DNA from: Prostheceraeus crozeri
Lineage: Eukaryota; Platyhelminthes; Polycladida; Euryleptidae
Direction of reading: 5' to 3'
Assembly: GCA_907163375.1 (NCBI GenBank)
Contig: CAJQUW010001043.1
Location: forward strand, 2,340,501 to 2,404,500
DNA length: 64,000 bases
The translations under genes and the position numbers were made by a program. Shown here in pieces: positions 30,783 to 43,300 of this stretch (its first letter is position 1; each line of letters begins with the position of its first letter). The notes under the pieces are model-generated. The model was not told where the DNA came from and made no database searches. It saw only the letters and a program-made list of their open reading frames with translations.

Positions 30783-32190
30783 GGATTTTAGCATTTCTGG
30801 AATGCATCCGCTTCGCAGTTTGTGCAGTGATCAATAATATTCATAGACGATGAAGCAGTACAAAGTATGTTCCGATAAAGTCAATAGCAACAGTGATAAA
30901 TTTTTGGTTGGATCTCTGCTCATCTAGGAAGGAAGTGATATGATAAATTTTCAATTACTTGTACTTTCATATTTTGCACGGTCAGTTCTATATTTTGCCC
31001 AATCAGTGTAAAGTATGAAGGTAGAAATGATTATTAATTTAGCAAGTTGAGTAGAGGTACTGCTGATCAAAATAATCCAACCAAAAATTGATCACAATCT
31101 GAATTTTGTCGCAAGTTCGATATATCTAAAACAAATCCATATGCTATGTTCTCGCCTCATAGAGTGGCCGCCCAGATTTTCGAGGTTGGTGGTTCGAGTC
31201 TCTTTACCGACATCAATTTTTCGGCGTTCTGTTGTTTCATGCATGAACTGTCCAAATGTTATTGCTCTCAATAATCTACGTGTTTGCGTGTAGAAGTAAT
31301 CCATAGAAATGGATATCGCTCGCGTTTTGCTGAGCACTTGAACATTGAATATTTTTGCTTCAGAGTTTATGAGTATATTACTTTAATATTTTGCCACTGA
31401 AGATTTCATTATCAGAATCTGCTCCTAGGAAATCCCATATTTCAGAGATGTTTTATCGTTCACATGTGCAAAACTTGTAAGTCTTGTTGTTAGTTATTGT
31501 TTAAATCTTGTTTTCTGACATTGACTATGTATATCTCGTCCTCTGAGTCTGATTACGACAGCCTATACACTGTACATACGAGCAGGTGCAACATTAGTCA
31601 CGTTTTCAACTTTGAATTGTTTTTGTTTTGTTTGCTGTTGAGAAAGTTTTCTAATTAGTTTGTTATCAAAGGATTGTCTGCTGCTCAGGAGAGTTTTTAG
31701 AATTAATTTGAAAAGGTTTGTTATGTAGATTTTGTTTCAATCGACTATTGTGCTCTCGGAAAAGATTTTGCAGAATTTCATTGTTAAAGTTGCTCTGATA
31801 TTATTACACAGATTTGATGAAAACGATTTTTTATTCGCTGCAAATTTCTGGAGATACATACCATACCAATAATTCTTAAGTTAAAGTAAAGGCTCCTAAT
31901 CCCATAAACCTTTATTTGAGGGACAATGAAATTTCAGCTAACTTAGGTTTTCATATTAAGTAGGCCCTGTCTTTCAATTGAATCGTTTGTGAGCTCTGCT
32001 TAAGAATTGCTGAGTCTGAGTTTCATTTCTATTCTAGACATATCAACGTCAAATATTCAAGAATTTGAAGCTTTTCTGATATTTTCAGAAAGTCGAAATT
32101 TTGAAAATTCCAAAAATGACTTTATTTTCATAACCTAAAGGGGATAGGGGTCAAAGTTGCAGAATAGGGCCTACCCACCTTTTTTCAGTC
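30783..32190. other. 3' non-coding part of the hAT element
   Basis: AT-rich with no gene. Bases about 31157-31208 look tRNA-like, with a clean B-box (GGTTCGAGTCT) and a poorer A-box, possibly a SINE piece. Confidence 0.4.
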
Positions 32191-32211
32191 GAGCGTACCC
32201 CTGTTTTCAAC

Positions 32212-32850
32212 TTCAGTTTTCCTCTGTCGGCCGCAATTGTGAGGTAAGTTGATGAACACGATGAGAAAATGGGTCAGCGATGTGGAAGCTTCGGAATTGA
32301 TATAGGATAACTAATAAGATTACGCTAAAGACAGGAATAGAATTTTTTTTCTGCTCAACAGTAATGTCAGGAACTCTAACGTGTAGCTGTAATATCGGTA
32401 ATAACTATAATATAGAATTCACACAAGTGTATTTGAATGTTGTGTATGAACAAAATCGTGAAATAGTTGAAAAAATAAGTAATTTTATTTTTTGTTATGT
32501 TTCTCATGTGTAATCGAATATTTCTCCTACATTAGAGTATATGCTGAGAATGTTATGTTGCATTATGGTAATACATGTATTAGGAAACTGAATGTGATCG
32601 TTTGCTATACGCTAAAATCATTCAGTTCATACTTAATTCAGACGAATCCATTAGAATGTTGTATATTTACAACATTGCGAAATGTTAGAATTATTGTGTT
32701 TTGATAAGCTTGGATTCCTTAATTTTTTCTGAAATGTTATCAATTATTTCTTGACTTGAGCCATCATACGCTTGTACAGAAATGTGTCTTCGTCAATAAA
32801 TCTACCATCTTATCGCATGTATTGGGCAAAAGAAACCAGAATCGATATAA
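32212..32850. other. AT-rich stretch, no gene seen
   Basis: Nothing recognisable apart from scattered short open frames in AT-rich sequence. Confidence 0.4.
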
Positions 32851-32856
32851 TTGCAA

Positions 32857-33087
32857 ATGGACCCAGAAGACAGACTAAAGAAGAAAGCAAGAACTAGCTC
32901 AACTGTGGCGATCCCTCACCATGATGTTCGTTGTGATGAAGTCGGACACTGGCCTGTTTACAAAGAAAAACAGAGCAGATGTCGGAAATGTGACAATGGC
33001 TATACATTCGTTACATGCTCTAAGTGCTGCATCAACTTGTGTTTGACTAAACAGCGTAACTTCTTTTACCAATTTCACCATTCTTAA
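32857..33087 (+). pseudogene. piggyBac transposase C-terminal zinc-finger fragment
   Basis: The translated stretch has GHWPVYKEKQSRCRKCDNGY, then CSKCCINLCL and RNFFYQFH before the stop. This is the C-terminal Cys-rich domain of piggyBac-type transposases (HWP, CRxC, C..C..LC, RNCF..FH pattern). The DDE core is missing upstream. It is distinct from the piggyBac copy at 33967-36244. Confidence 0.7.
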
Positions 33088-33962
33088 ACGATATTCCTGA
33101 TTTTGCTTTTTAGATTTTGTGTATCCGTGTTTCATAAAGTAGGCCTGTCCTTTACTGTACATTGACGCGATGCTATGCTTCTCATTAGGCCTAACGGATG
33201 TGGCAAATAATATGATGGAGTTATGACTTTAATCAGCATGATTGTAAATAATGCTTATGTGGATTTTGTACCGATGTACAAATGCTTTTGTACGCGGTAT
33301 TTGATAGAGTACGTCTGATCTTGACATTAACCGATGCTTCTCATTAACAGATGTGGAAAATAATAGTTGACTTTATACACAATTACTGTACCATACCGTG
33401 CATACACATTGCTTTTGTAGATTTTTATTGTCAATTCAGATTGGTATTTCCATCGAGGATGAATTAGCCTCGATGTTTTTATACATTTTTTCATATTATA
33501 CATATACTTTTGCAAATGAATTTGTTTTATTTCATGGAAACTGAATGTAGGTACATAGTTTATTATTGTATAACATATCGAGATGGATGCGCTCATATGA
33601 CTCATAGGATGATCATAATAAGGATTAATTACATATTATCATAACTATTTTGTTATTAATAGGCCTATATTTATTGTGGGTAGGCCCTATAGCTTATGTA
33701 ATAGCAGCCTAAACAAAATACAAAGAAATAAAAGAATATAATAGCACAAATATTATGCTTGCTAGTACGTTGTGCAACGTCGTTCGGGTTAATACGCATA
33801 TAAAAATACAACAATTTCGTAATGTTGTTATGGTACTACATTGCGACAATATAATCTGGTAATGTATATCGTGCACAATGTTGTTTCAGAACAACATTAT
33901 AAAAATCTATGTTCCTCTGCATTTCTCTGAATTTTGCTCCAGTATATGATTTTATGGACCAA
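33088..33962. other. Non-coding, with a weak internal duplication
   Basis: GATGCTTCTCATTA...GATGTGG.AAATAAT occurs near 33171-33210 and again near 33331-33365, suggesting two diverged copies of a roughly 160-base unit. No gene is seen. Confidence 0.35.
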
Positions 33963-34323
33963 TTAACCGTTGGTGTACAGACATGGGTGTCCAACACCCA
34001 TGACTGAGTTAGTTTGTAAAAATATATGCTTAGGATTGCAGTGGTGAAATCTTGATTCACGACTTTGTTAGTAATGCTAATAGGAAAGCTGATGTCGTTT
34101 TATAGAAGAAATTGGTGCTTCCGTGACCAGCAACTTTGTAAAACTTATTAGAGTACACACATGGGTGTTAGACACCCAGCACTGTTTCTATGCTTTCTAA
34201 TTATGACACGCACGCTGTTGAATGATAACCTGACAGCAGACAGCCAATCAGAATACATGAAGCAGTCGAATCGAAGATTCTTTTGTATTGTTATCTTAGC
34301 CTTGCTTTTTACGTGTATTTGTA

Positions 34324-35638
34324 ATGTCTTCCCGTGCTGCAAAAGTCGCCGCTATTCAGACTCTCATGCAATATGACGACACTCATGCAGATGATCAAGT
34401 TGATATTGCATGAGAGTCTGAATAGCGGCGACTTTTGCAGCACGGGTTGCAGCAGTTGATATCTACCATGGACAATGGTGAAACAAGTAAAGATGGATCT
34501 GGTGGAGATCACCAAGATGACTTTATTGATTAGGAATATATTCTTGATGTGAACGATTTAGTTGATCTTGAAATTGACGCTGATGAATTAGTACCTGACA
34601 GCGAAGGGATAGAAATGATTCTCTAGCACCAGTTCGCAAGACAACGGAACATTTTCTCCTGAGATTGAGGGAGTTTGTAACTGCTCCAGAATATCTTATT
34701 GTGGATGAGCAACTGCTAGAATTTCATGGCCGTGTGAAATTCCGGCAATAAATAGCGTCGAAGCCCGGTAAATTTGGGATCAAGATTTATTGGATCAGTA
34801 GCTCAGGTGGAGAATATATTTTCAATGGACTTGTGTATATTAGAGCTGGATCAATCAATGATTCATTTGTGCGTGATTCAGCTGGCCATGGAGAGGCTGT
34901 TGTGAAACAACTGATTGATCCTTTCCTTGACAACGGGAGAAATGTGACTATTGACAATTTTTTCACATCTGTTCATTTAGCTGATGACCTCCGCGCTCGA
35001 AATATGACCCTTGTGGGAACAATTCGTCGTAATAACAGGTCTGCATACCGTCAGTAGCAAATGATGTCACTGGTCGTAGTAAAGGAGATTCGCGGTATTA
35101 TTTCAGTGATTCCAAAATGCTCTGTTCCTTTTGGGATAAAAAAACTGTTCTTCTTCTGGATACTTTCAAACATACGATTAGTTCAGCGGAGGAACAAAAC
35201 GCAGAAAAGCCTTTCGCAGTCCAATTCTATAACGCTACTAAGAGTGATGTTGATATCATCGACAAAAAGATACGAGCATTTTCTTGTAAGCAAAAATGTC
35301 GGCGATGGCCATTTGCAGTGGTCTGCAACTTTCTGGACATTTCCTGTATCAATGGATCATTCATATTCAACAAAGTGCATGTACAATTAAACGACCTCCT
35401 CTCTTTCTTGATTTCCTGCGGCTATCAGCTCGTGGATTCGCAAATCAAGAGTAGAATGCTTATTCCAAAAGCATTGAAGGAGGAGGTAGTGATGGCGATG
35501 CGTTTGTGTGGATACAAAACAGAAACGCACGTGCACACTGCCCCCACAAAATTGTTGCAAAAACCAAAAAGATGTGAAATGTGTCCTACAAAAGCGGATC
35601 GAAAATCCAAATCCGTTTGTGGAATCTGTAAAAAGTGA
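34324..35638 (+). pseudogene. piggyBac transposase, broken
   Basis: The start MSSRAAKVAAIQTLMQYDD lies at 34324, but a 44-bp inverted duplication soon brings a TGA (about 34410). Further on, VTIDNFFTSVHLADDL at about 34945 is the DDE-core block, KPFAVQFYNATKSDVDIID lies near 35200, and the C-terminal zinc module CEMCPTKADRK...CGICKK ends at the stop at 35636. Several frameshifts and stops separate the pieces (for example before 34833 and near 35055), so it is inactive. Confidence 0.85.
34331..34446. repeat. Perfect 44-bp inverted repeat with 28-bp loop
   Basis: Arm 34331-34374 (starting CCCGTGCTGCAAAAG) is exactly complementary to 34403-34446. The left arm is the natural 5' coding sequence of the transposase. 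The right arm looks like a back-copied duplicate, as expected from a template switch. Confidence 0.95.
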
Positions 35639-36248
35639 TCTGTGTTGAACATTCAGTGAAAGTGTGTATGTCTTGTTGTGAGAAAGATGATTGAAAATAA
35701 ATCTGCATTGAAAAATGTATTTTTGTGTAGGCATATCTCTAATGGAAATCTTATTGACAAGAACTTTTTTGAGAGATTTCATAATTGAGGATATGAGTTC
35801 GCATTTTCTAACATCCAAATTACATAGCCTAAGTACATTCAAGTGCCACGCATTAGAACAAACGGGAAAGAGGAAGCTTTAGGACAGTCTAGCTGCGTAT
35901 CTCATTTATCGAACAAGCTTACTTTTATCCAATTGCTTAGATAAGCCTAGATAGTAGCTTAGATATAAGTAGATTCAAACAGGAGAATTTCACCTAAAAA
36001 ATTTAAATTTTGTGTTGTCATCGTTTGGGGATAGACAATCTTAAACTTTAGAGACACCCTGTAACAAATCGGAGATTACTCAATATGACATTAAAGCAAT
36101 GTACATATACGCACGTAAATGAATTTTATGTCTTTTGACTCCTTTTGTTCATTAAAAAAGCGAAATAGTGGATGTTTTCATATGTGGGTGTCGAACACCC
36201 ATGTGTGTACTTCAGCTAGTTATACTTTATGTGTACACCAACCGTTAA

Positions 36249-36915
36249 AGCTACCTAAGTGACAAAAAAAATTTTTCAGTTTTATTTAAAAATAGTGAAA
36301 GAAAGGGGAAAAAAGAATTTAGAAGCGATTTTGTAAAAAGTGTCAAAATACCCATCCCCATACCACGGGGCAACATGGACTGACTTGGGGCTATATATGG
36401 GCTTTGTATTTGACAATTATTAAATGATGCTTCTCAAACGGCTTTGTCGTCTCCTATGCATGATTGGTTCATCAAGATAAGTTAAAATGGCACATGTCCG
36501 TATCGGCTGCGCATTGATCGTTAATTGGTTTCTTTTACAACCTGAAAAGTCATGAATCATCATTTTATTCGATTTTTGACTTATCACAAAACAACAAACG
36601 TTGCATTACCTTTTCATTCATGCCACATCACTGTTCCCAATTCTTGTACGGTAAGCCTTTGGTGCAAAGGTCAATCATCGTTATTTATTGTCATCGCTAC
36701 CGGTATGCATGTACCAGATTATGGTAGACTCATTCTTGAAGCTAAATAATAATAAACTGCTAGCAGATAGAAAACTTAGCCAACTGATATGTCTCGAGCA
36801 CTGTAAGGGCAATCTAAACTGATGCCAATCTCAGCAGCAAGATGCTCATAATGAGAAATTTAAAAGAATAATTGTCATTTAATTTGCTGACTTTGTAAAT
36901 TAAATTTGATAACAA
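36249..36915. other. No gene seen
   Basis: AT-rich spacer between the piggyBac element and the palindrome. Short open frames only. Confidence 0.4.
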
Positions 36916-37689
36916 CCCTGTGGGAACGCATCTTGCTAATATCAGCAGATTATCTGGCGAGGTAGCGATTTTGTGGATAATTTTTTAAAGGTTCATTTTC
37001 GTGTAAAAACTATCTCCGCATGTGAAAATGGTCATCATTTATCCAAAAACATGTGTAAAATTAAAAAACGACTGGTGGCGAAAAAGTTGCTATAATTAGT
37101 TGGTAGATATTTGTTTACTAATGCGAGCTGATTTTTCGCCAACCGGCGAAATCGTGGATATTGTAGCAACTAATTAGTGGTAAGTAGTAATGTTCGTATA
37201 TTACCTTCACATGAAAATGTATTGTATTCTCAGTCTGATCTGATAAAAAGGGATCTTATCTAATTCACGAAGGCTTAAACTAAAAAAAGTATTTATCTTC
37301 CATAAATGTCGCAGTAAATACTATGATATTATTCAAATATTTGTCATTGTTGTAAACTATTGAATGTCAAGAGATGTTATGAAAATTGATATATGCGGAT
37401 TCTCTATATTCTTATCATTATCAAAGAATGATAGTCTGCACTTATTTCTTAGATAGATTAGCCAAATGTGGGGGATAGTGAGGAGGTGAGGTAGAGAATA
37501 GAGCCTCGGCTGTAGAGGCGGATTACTAAAGAAAATATGAGAGAAAGTCAAAAGTAAAAGGTGACATATAGAGCGCGAATTGTCGCCGGCGAACTTCGCC
37601 AGCGAATATCCCGCAAATATGACTGAACTTTAGCATGATATTCTGCAGCTGACATTCGCCAGTTTTTCGCAAGATTCGTTCCCACAGGG
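36916..37689 (+). mobile_element. MITE copy 1 (774 bp), TIR CCCTGTGGGAACG
   Basis: Starts CCCTGTGGGAACG and ends in its complement CGTTCCCACAGGG. Inside are GGCGAA/TTCGCC-rich subterminal sequences, and both flanks show AA. No protein is encoded. It is the left arm of the 1.8-kb palindrome. Confidence 0.85.
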
Positions 37690-37962
37690 AATGGGCATGT
37701 CTCTTTCCGACAAATTTCATGCCTTGGTGCTCTGTAACCGGCAACCGCGGTGGCGTCGTTCAGGCAACGTTGCCGACACCAAATATGGCTAATTGGGTTT
37801 GAATCTCTTTCCATCAAATTCTTAAAAACTTTTTTTCTAGGTCTTTCTATAAATCTCTCATAGATTCTGGCTGTCTGGAAAACAAGCATGCCAGAAATAA
37901 TAATAGTGATGATAAAAATGTACTGCCCATTTTACCCCTATGATATTTTAGGAGTGGGGCTA
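37690..37962. other. 273-bp spacer of the palindrome
   Basis: Unique sequence between the two opposed MITE copies. Nothing coding is recognised. Confidence 0.6.
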
Positions 37963-38737
37963 CCCTGTGGGAACGAATCTTGCGAAAAACTGGCGAATGT
38001 CAGCTGCAGAATATCATGCTAAAGTTCAGTCATATTTGCGGGATATTCGCTGGCGAAGTTCGCCGGCGACAATTCGCGCTCTATATGTCACCTTTTACTT
38101 TTGACTTTCTGTCTTATTTTCTTTAGTAATCCGCCTCTACAGCCGAGGCTCTATTCTCTCCCTCACCTCCTCACTATCCCCCACATATGGCTAATCTATT
38201 AAAGAAATAAATGCAGACTATCATTCTTTGATAATGATAAGAATATAGAGAATCCGCATACATCAATTTTCATAACATCTCTTGACATTCAATAATTTAC
38301 AACAATGACAAATATTTGAATAATATCATAGTATTTACTGCGACATTTATAGAAGATAAATACTTTTTTTAATTTAAGCCTTCGTGAATTAAAAAAGATC
38401 CCTTTTTATCAGGTCAGACTGAGCATACAATATATTTTCATGTGAAGGTAATATACGAACATTACTACTTACCACTAATTAGTTGCTACAATATCCACGA
38501 TTTCGCCGGTTGGCGAAAAATCAGCTCGCATTAGTAACCAAATATCTACCAACTAATTGTAGCAACTTTTTCGCCACCAGTCGTTTTTTAATTTTACACA
38601 TGTTTTTGGATAAATTATGACCATTTTCACATGCAGAGATAGTTTTTACACGAAAATGAACCTTTAAAAAAATTATCTACAAAATCGCTACCTCGCCAGA
38701 TAATCTGTTGATATTAGCAAGATGCGTTCCCACAGGG
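37963..38737 (-). mobile_element. MITE copy 2 (775 bp), inverted relative to copy 1
   Basis: A nearly identical reverse-complement copy of 36916-37689 with the same termini. The flanks read TA on both sides (GGCTA before, TATATG after), which suggests a TA target duplication of Tc1/mariner type. A few substitutions and small indels separate the copies. Confidence 0.85.
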
Positions 38738-39544
38738 TATATGCGTAATTTTCTTAGACTTGAATTTTACGGAAACTATCAATCGTGGGCCTAAATGAAA
38801 GTTAGTCAATCTGCATGTAATTACGATGACGCGAGTTTTCGTCTGCTTTGAACAATCACTCTGCACAGAATGCGAGGCTTAGCCAAATAAGCTTTTGATT
38901 TCATTGTCGTTACTTCAGCGATCAAATTGATGCATTTTTGTCGTTATCTTCATAGTGCGTGCGCACGTGTTTTCCTCGAATAAGCTGCGCTGCCATATGC
39001 GGATCAACAATGACCATGACTAGTTCTCTGTTGAATTTGAAGTTCATATGAGCAATGTTTCCTGAGCAGCTAGAGGCTGAAGAACTCAAATTACCCATAT
39101 TGGTCCCGCCTCCCCTACTTATTCATTATTGGTCAGTCACTGGCCATTTTGGCGAAGCCATCACGTACATAGAATAAACCAAAAGCGTCATAAGATTATG
39201 AGTTGAGTTTTCAGCTACCTCTCCATTGAAGATAATACAAAGCTTGATGAACTGTACTAGCCATACTTTTCACAGAGTTCCAGATGCTGTCGATCATACC
39301 ATTTCCTACATGCAGCGAGCATCAGAGTAGGCCATGCTCACGTGTGATTATTAGGGAGTGGAGCATATTCGAAGCCAACTGTGATGCGGATAATATTCGG
39401 AAAAGCTATGATGTGCAGCCTATTACATACATCATTATTCAAAGAAATAAGTACCGAAACTTATCCTCATATGGCAGGTATTTCTATTTTTCTGAACAAG
39501 AAAACAACAACACAAAAGAGCCCAAACAAGAGCAGTCAAGTCGA
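38738..39544. other. No gene seen; CCAAT/GC-box-like cluster
   Basis: Bases 39100-39150 carry ATTGG twice with CCCGCCTCCCC between, resembling a small promoter. No transcript start or exon could be tied to it. Confidence 0.3.
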
Positions 39545-39546
39545 TT

Positions 39547-39552
39547 TTTATT
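39547..39552 (-). terminator. Candidate poly(A) signal of the RBM26/27-like gene
   Basis: AATAAA on the minus strand, about 440 bases past the stop codon at 39995. It is the first canonical signal I see downstream. Confidence 0.45.
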
Positions 39553-39994
39553 CTTCATAAAAATTCACCGAAATAAATTTGAGACAGTTCAATGCACGAA
39601 TCGTTCTATAATCCATCAGTTACATATTTACAATCCCAATTTCATTGAGCACAAAGCTTTTTATGCACAAAACATAACGAACAAAAACATGTATGTCTCT
39701 TTAAGTTAAGACTTCGCACTAACTTCGTAAATCGTAACTAGAACATCTACGACGCCCTGATAAACGTGAATCTTTGCACGTTCACAAATACAATTTCTTC
39801 ACAATGGACTGATCATCTTTGACCGATATGCTTCAAATTCCAAAAACAGCGCTGCACAAATCAATCACAGACTGGCATTTCCTGTACGAATATCATGTGA
39901 TTACTTGATGTTCCCAAATGCAACAACGATGTCATCCAAAAACATGAACCCGAATCGATATCGATTGCATGACATGTGTATCATCATTTACTGT

Positions 39995-40348
39995 TTATAA
40001 ACTGTTATCTCCTTCGATCGCATTTTCATCTTCCTCAGACCCTTCTTCACTGCTGCTTTCGGACTCAGCACGGACGACTATCGGACTTCTGGTAGGGTAT
40101 TCAGGATCACACGCAGGGTCGTAACCATCGTCTAAAGCAGTCATCATATCGTCATATTCTTCATCTTCAAAGGATGCGAAACCCTCAGAAGTGAGACTGA
40201 CACCTTGCTTTGGCTGCTCACTGTTTGACAAATCAACCGCAGAGCAATTAGTGTCATTTTCATGAGATTCCGATTCATTCGTAGAACGCCGAAGTTTTTC
40301 AGCAACAGCTGCTTCTGAATTTGAGTTCTCGGGTGTACCACTTGGAGC
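39995..40348 (-). CDS. RBM26: RBM26/27-like gene, last coding exon
   Basis: The acceptor TTGTTTTCCAG precedes 117 codons and a stop. It encodes a Ser/Glu/Asp-rich acidic tail ([34 protein letters not shown]). Acidic C-termini are also present in vertebrate RBM26/27. It enters in phase 0, matching the previous exon. Confidence 0.75.
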   Translation of the reverse strand, partial: APSGTPENSNSEAAVAEKLRRSTNESESHENDTNCSAVDLSNSEQPKQGVSLTSEGFASFEDEEYDDMMTALDDGYDPACDPEYPTRSPIVVRAESESSSEEGSEEDENAIEGDNSL

Positions 40349-43300
40349 CTGGAAAACAATGAGAAAAGTACAGAAAGTAAAATATCTTTCATTCTTCTGT
40401 TGACTATTCTATTCCTACTGCTGACATTCACTTCATCATGCAGATTTCTAGACGAATACATTTTAGCAAAAATACGTTGGACTTGAAATTGGAACAGCTT
40501 AAATTGAACTCATCTTGTCGACTATCGATTTGGAAAACAGAGCCATATTTCAAAGATAAACATGCTGGTCAAACAAACATTGCATTTAGGTCCACACCAG
40601 AGTGTCTACAAAAAATCTGAGACTCAATTTTAGGACTTTTAAGCCATTTTTGAGACCTCTTTAGGACTTTTTCGGGCCTTAAGCGATTTTAATTAGCGAC
40701 TGATTGATTACTGGGTAATCCATCTTTTCAATCTTTCTGTTTTACTCTATGAGCAACATTGTTCCAACGTTGTAAATATATTTCATGTTATTTTAACTAA
40801 TCAAAAGACTTCTGAAAAGTTGAAAAAATTTGAAATTTCTCAATGTCTACCCCTATCCTTCTAGAAATATGTCAAAATCATGAGTATGGCTAAAACGATT
40901 AAGTTCTTGATAGACACCCGAGCAAAGCAAAAAATGCTTTATGACCACAATAATCTACAGTGACAGGGAAATTTTCTGAAGATAGACTATGCCGTAATAG
41001 ACATTCACCAATTGATAGGTACATTTTCCCATTGTAACAACAATAATCTGCAGTGACAGGGAAATTTTCTGAATATAGACTATGCCGTCAGACATTCACC
41101 AATTGATAGGTACATTTTCCAATTGTACCGGATTTATTTCAATCCAGTCGCCTCTAATGTAAACTTTTTCTTTTACAACACACAGCGTAGTTAAAAACGA
41201 TTAAATCCCCACACTGCAGAAACGCTTCTGTAGTTTTGTTTTAATTCCGTTTATGCAGTTTAACCGATGAATATTACAGACATACCGCTCCAGATGTCTT
41301 GATTCCGTGTGTAATGAAGTGTCGCTTACTCATATGTGTCGCATACTGAATTGTGCGATTAACTCTTGTCCGTGAAAAAAGCGAAATTTTTTGATTTTAC
41401 TTAGCATGAAAAACCCAATCCATGAGAAGAAAAGTCTTGAGAGAGATACTAATGTTTGCTAGAATATAGGGTAGGACTCACAAGCGCCTATGAAACAAAG
41501 ACAAATCGATCACTAGAAATTGCGCACGTATATAAATTAAGCTCTATATTCATATATTTGAATACTTCCCAAATACGTGCAAGCATTGAACTTGGCATGT
41601 ATTTTGCATCCTCTTGTGAAGGTACTTATGTTTTAAAGCCGAAAACAAGTTGTAATTGTATCGACTACTGAGCTATTTGACGAACCGGTGATTACTGCTC
41701 TCTATCTCATGAGACATGCCTGCTGTCATTTAGCTATTTTTCAGTTGGAACATCGGTCTGGAGTCATATAAATTTCATTTAGTTACTGCTATAAGGATGG
41801 AGATGAATTTCATACAAATTCGCAGACACTCAATCTTGCTTCTAACATTACTCGCTCAATAGAAGAGCAATAATGGCATCATACTATAAAATACATCCAT
41901 ATATTCAATTTTCATAGACTCAAAATCTAGCCAGATCTTTGCAGGATTTGGAAAAGGATCCGGCTCCCACCGGATTTAGAAAAAATTCACATTCTGACCG
42001 GATTGAAAATCCAGTGCATCCCTTATGTAGATCCTGTATCAAGAACTACGATGAAGCTGACTATCATGAATACTGAACGTGTATCAGCTAGGTAAGAAGA
42101 AAGTGAAATTATATTCCTAATACCAAAGCTTCATTTAATAACATTGCAACATATGTGTGTAAGTTGTATAATATATCCATCTTAGATAGGAGGAGTAAGA
42201 TTTCATTTTTTATCGATTAGATATTTGAATATAAAGAAACTGTGAATTACTAAAAACATTTTCAGTCTTCAATATAGTAACTTCTACGTTAGGTAGTCCA
42301 GATAAAGAATCAGTAATTAGGAAACTGTGTTTAAAACATCCACAGAAGAGAAATAATCGCAGTGCAACGAATTAATTACAGCATTTTACAAAACTTTCCC
42401 ACAGAGCATGTGATTAGGCATAAATACCGGAAGCTTAAAATATATCAAGGGTTTCTAAGTCTGGCTGAAGATGCTTATGAATTGCTAAGATCGGTGCTGT
42501 GTGAGCTGTTGATAATGTCAACTCTTTAGAGTAATCTTATATGCGATCTTGCAGCTGCAATTACCCGATCTGGCAAACGGAGGATGTTTATGTAAAAAAA
42601 CCCTTTCCTCACTGCAGGAAGTCGGACAGCTCTAAAGTGGGTCCCAGGTCATTACAACATGACCTACTTAAGATCATCGAATCAGTGCGAGCACCACACT
42701 TTAGAGATTCAGATGCCGATAAAGTACAGCTTAGTAAGGCTCATCGTTTCGTTGCAATGATAGCACTTTTAATTGCTTTTTAGGACACAGAAGGAAACGT
42801 CGATGTCATTCTACACCGTAGACCTCACGGAAAAATCCATTTACTGGAATAATAATTACTGGAGCATAATTGGAATACTCCATTTACTGTATTTAATGAG
42901 CTTCACAGATTTCAGTCAAATTTTAATGCTAGGTTCCAAAAAAAAGTAACCCCTACTCCTGCTCTGCGCTGAAATGAAGAATTAATGAGAAAAGTAAAGC
43001 AAATTTACGAAGATATCGAAGATATAGTTGCCTTCATGATGCTGAAATTATATTCTGATAGATATCTAAATATGTCCAGCATTCGACAGCCGAACAAAAT
43101 TACCGATAAGTCAAATAACCCCTCTTTGAACATCTATTTGCTTAATCGGTTTGAGAATGAAATATATATTATTTCGATGCAAAAATTTAGCAATTTGATG
43201 TTCCTTGCTTTCAGATTTTGCTCAACGCAATACGAAATCCAAAGGCCCTTTAGCACTTTTAGGACTTATATGATGATATTTAGGACGTTTTATTTTTCAA

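Larger units (their letters stand above)
26243..32211 (+). mobile_element. hAT transposon, 5953 bp, with TIRs and 8-bp duplication
   Basis: The left end CAGGGGTACGCTCG (from 26251) is exactly inverted at the right end (to 32203). Both are flanked by the 8-bp duplication TTTTCAAC (26243-26250 and 32204-32211). A further inverted stretch follows the TIR (GCCTACCCACTTT against GCCTACCCACCTT). The transposase gene at 28529-30782 carries one frameshift. A minus-strand LINE fragment lies inside near 27.2-27.7 kb. CAGGG-type ends, an 8-bp duplication and the C-terminal dimerisation domain all point to hAT. Confidence 0.95.
33963..36248 (+). mobile_element. piggyBac transposon, 2278 bp, with TTAA duplications
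   Basis: TTAA at 33963-33966 and 36245-36248. The left end CCGTTGGTGTACA faces the inverted right end CGGTTGGTGTACA. Subterminal palindromes of the form TGGGTGT-(YRR)-ACACCCA occur at about 33986, 34162 and 36184. It contains the broken transposase at 34324-35638. Confidence 0.9.

Noticed and set aside
39100-39150. Promoter with two CCAAT boxes and a GC box
   Set aside because: No exon or start could be connected to it; motif matches of this kind arise by chance.
39284-39709. Plus-strand frame of 141 codons
   Set aside because: It overlaps the presumed 3' untranslated region of the RBM26/27-like gene on the other strand and shows no domain.
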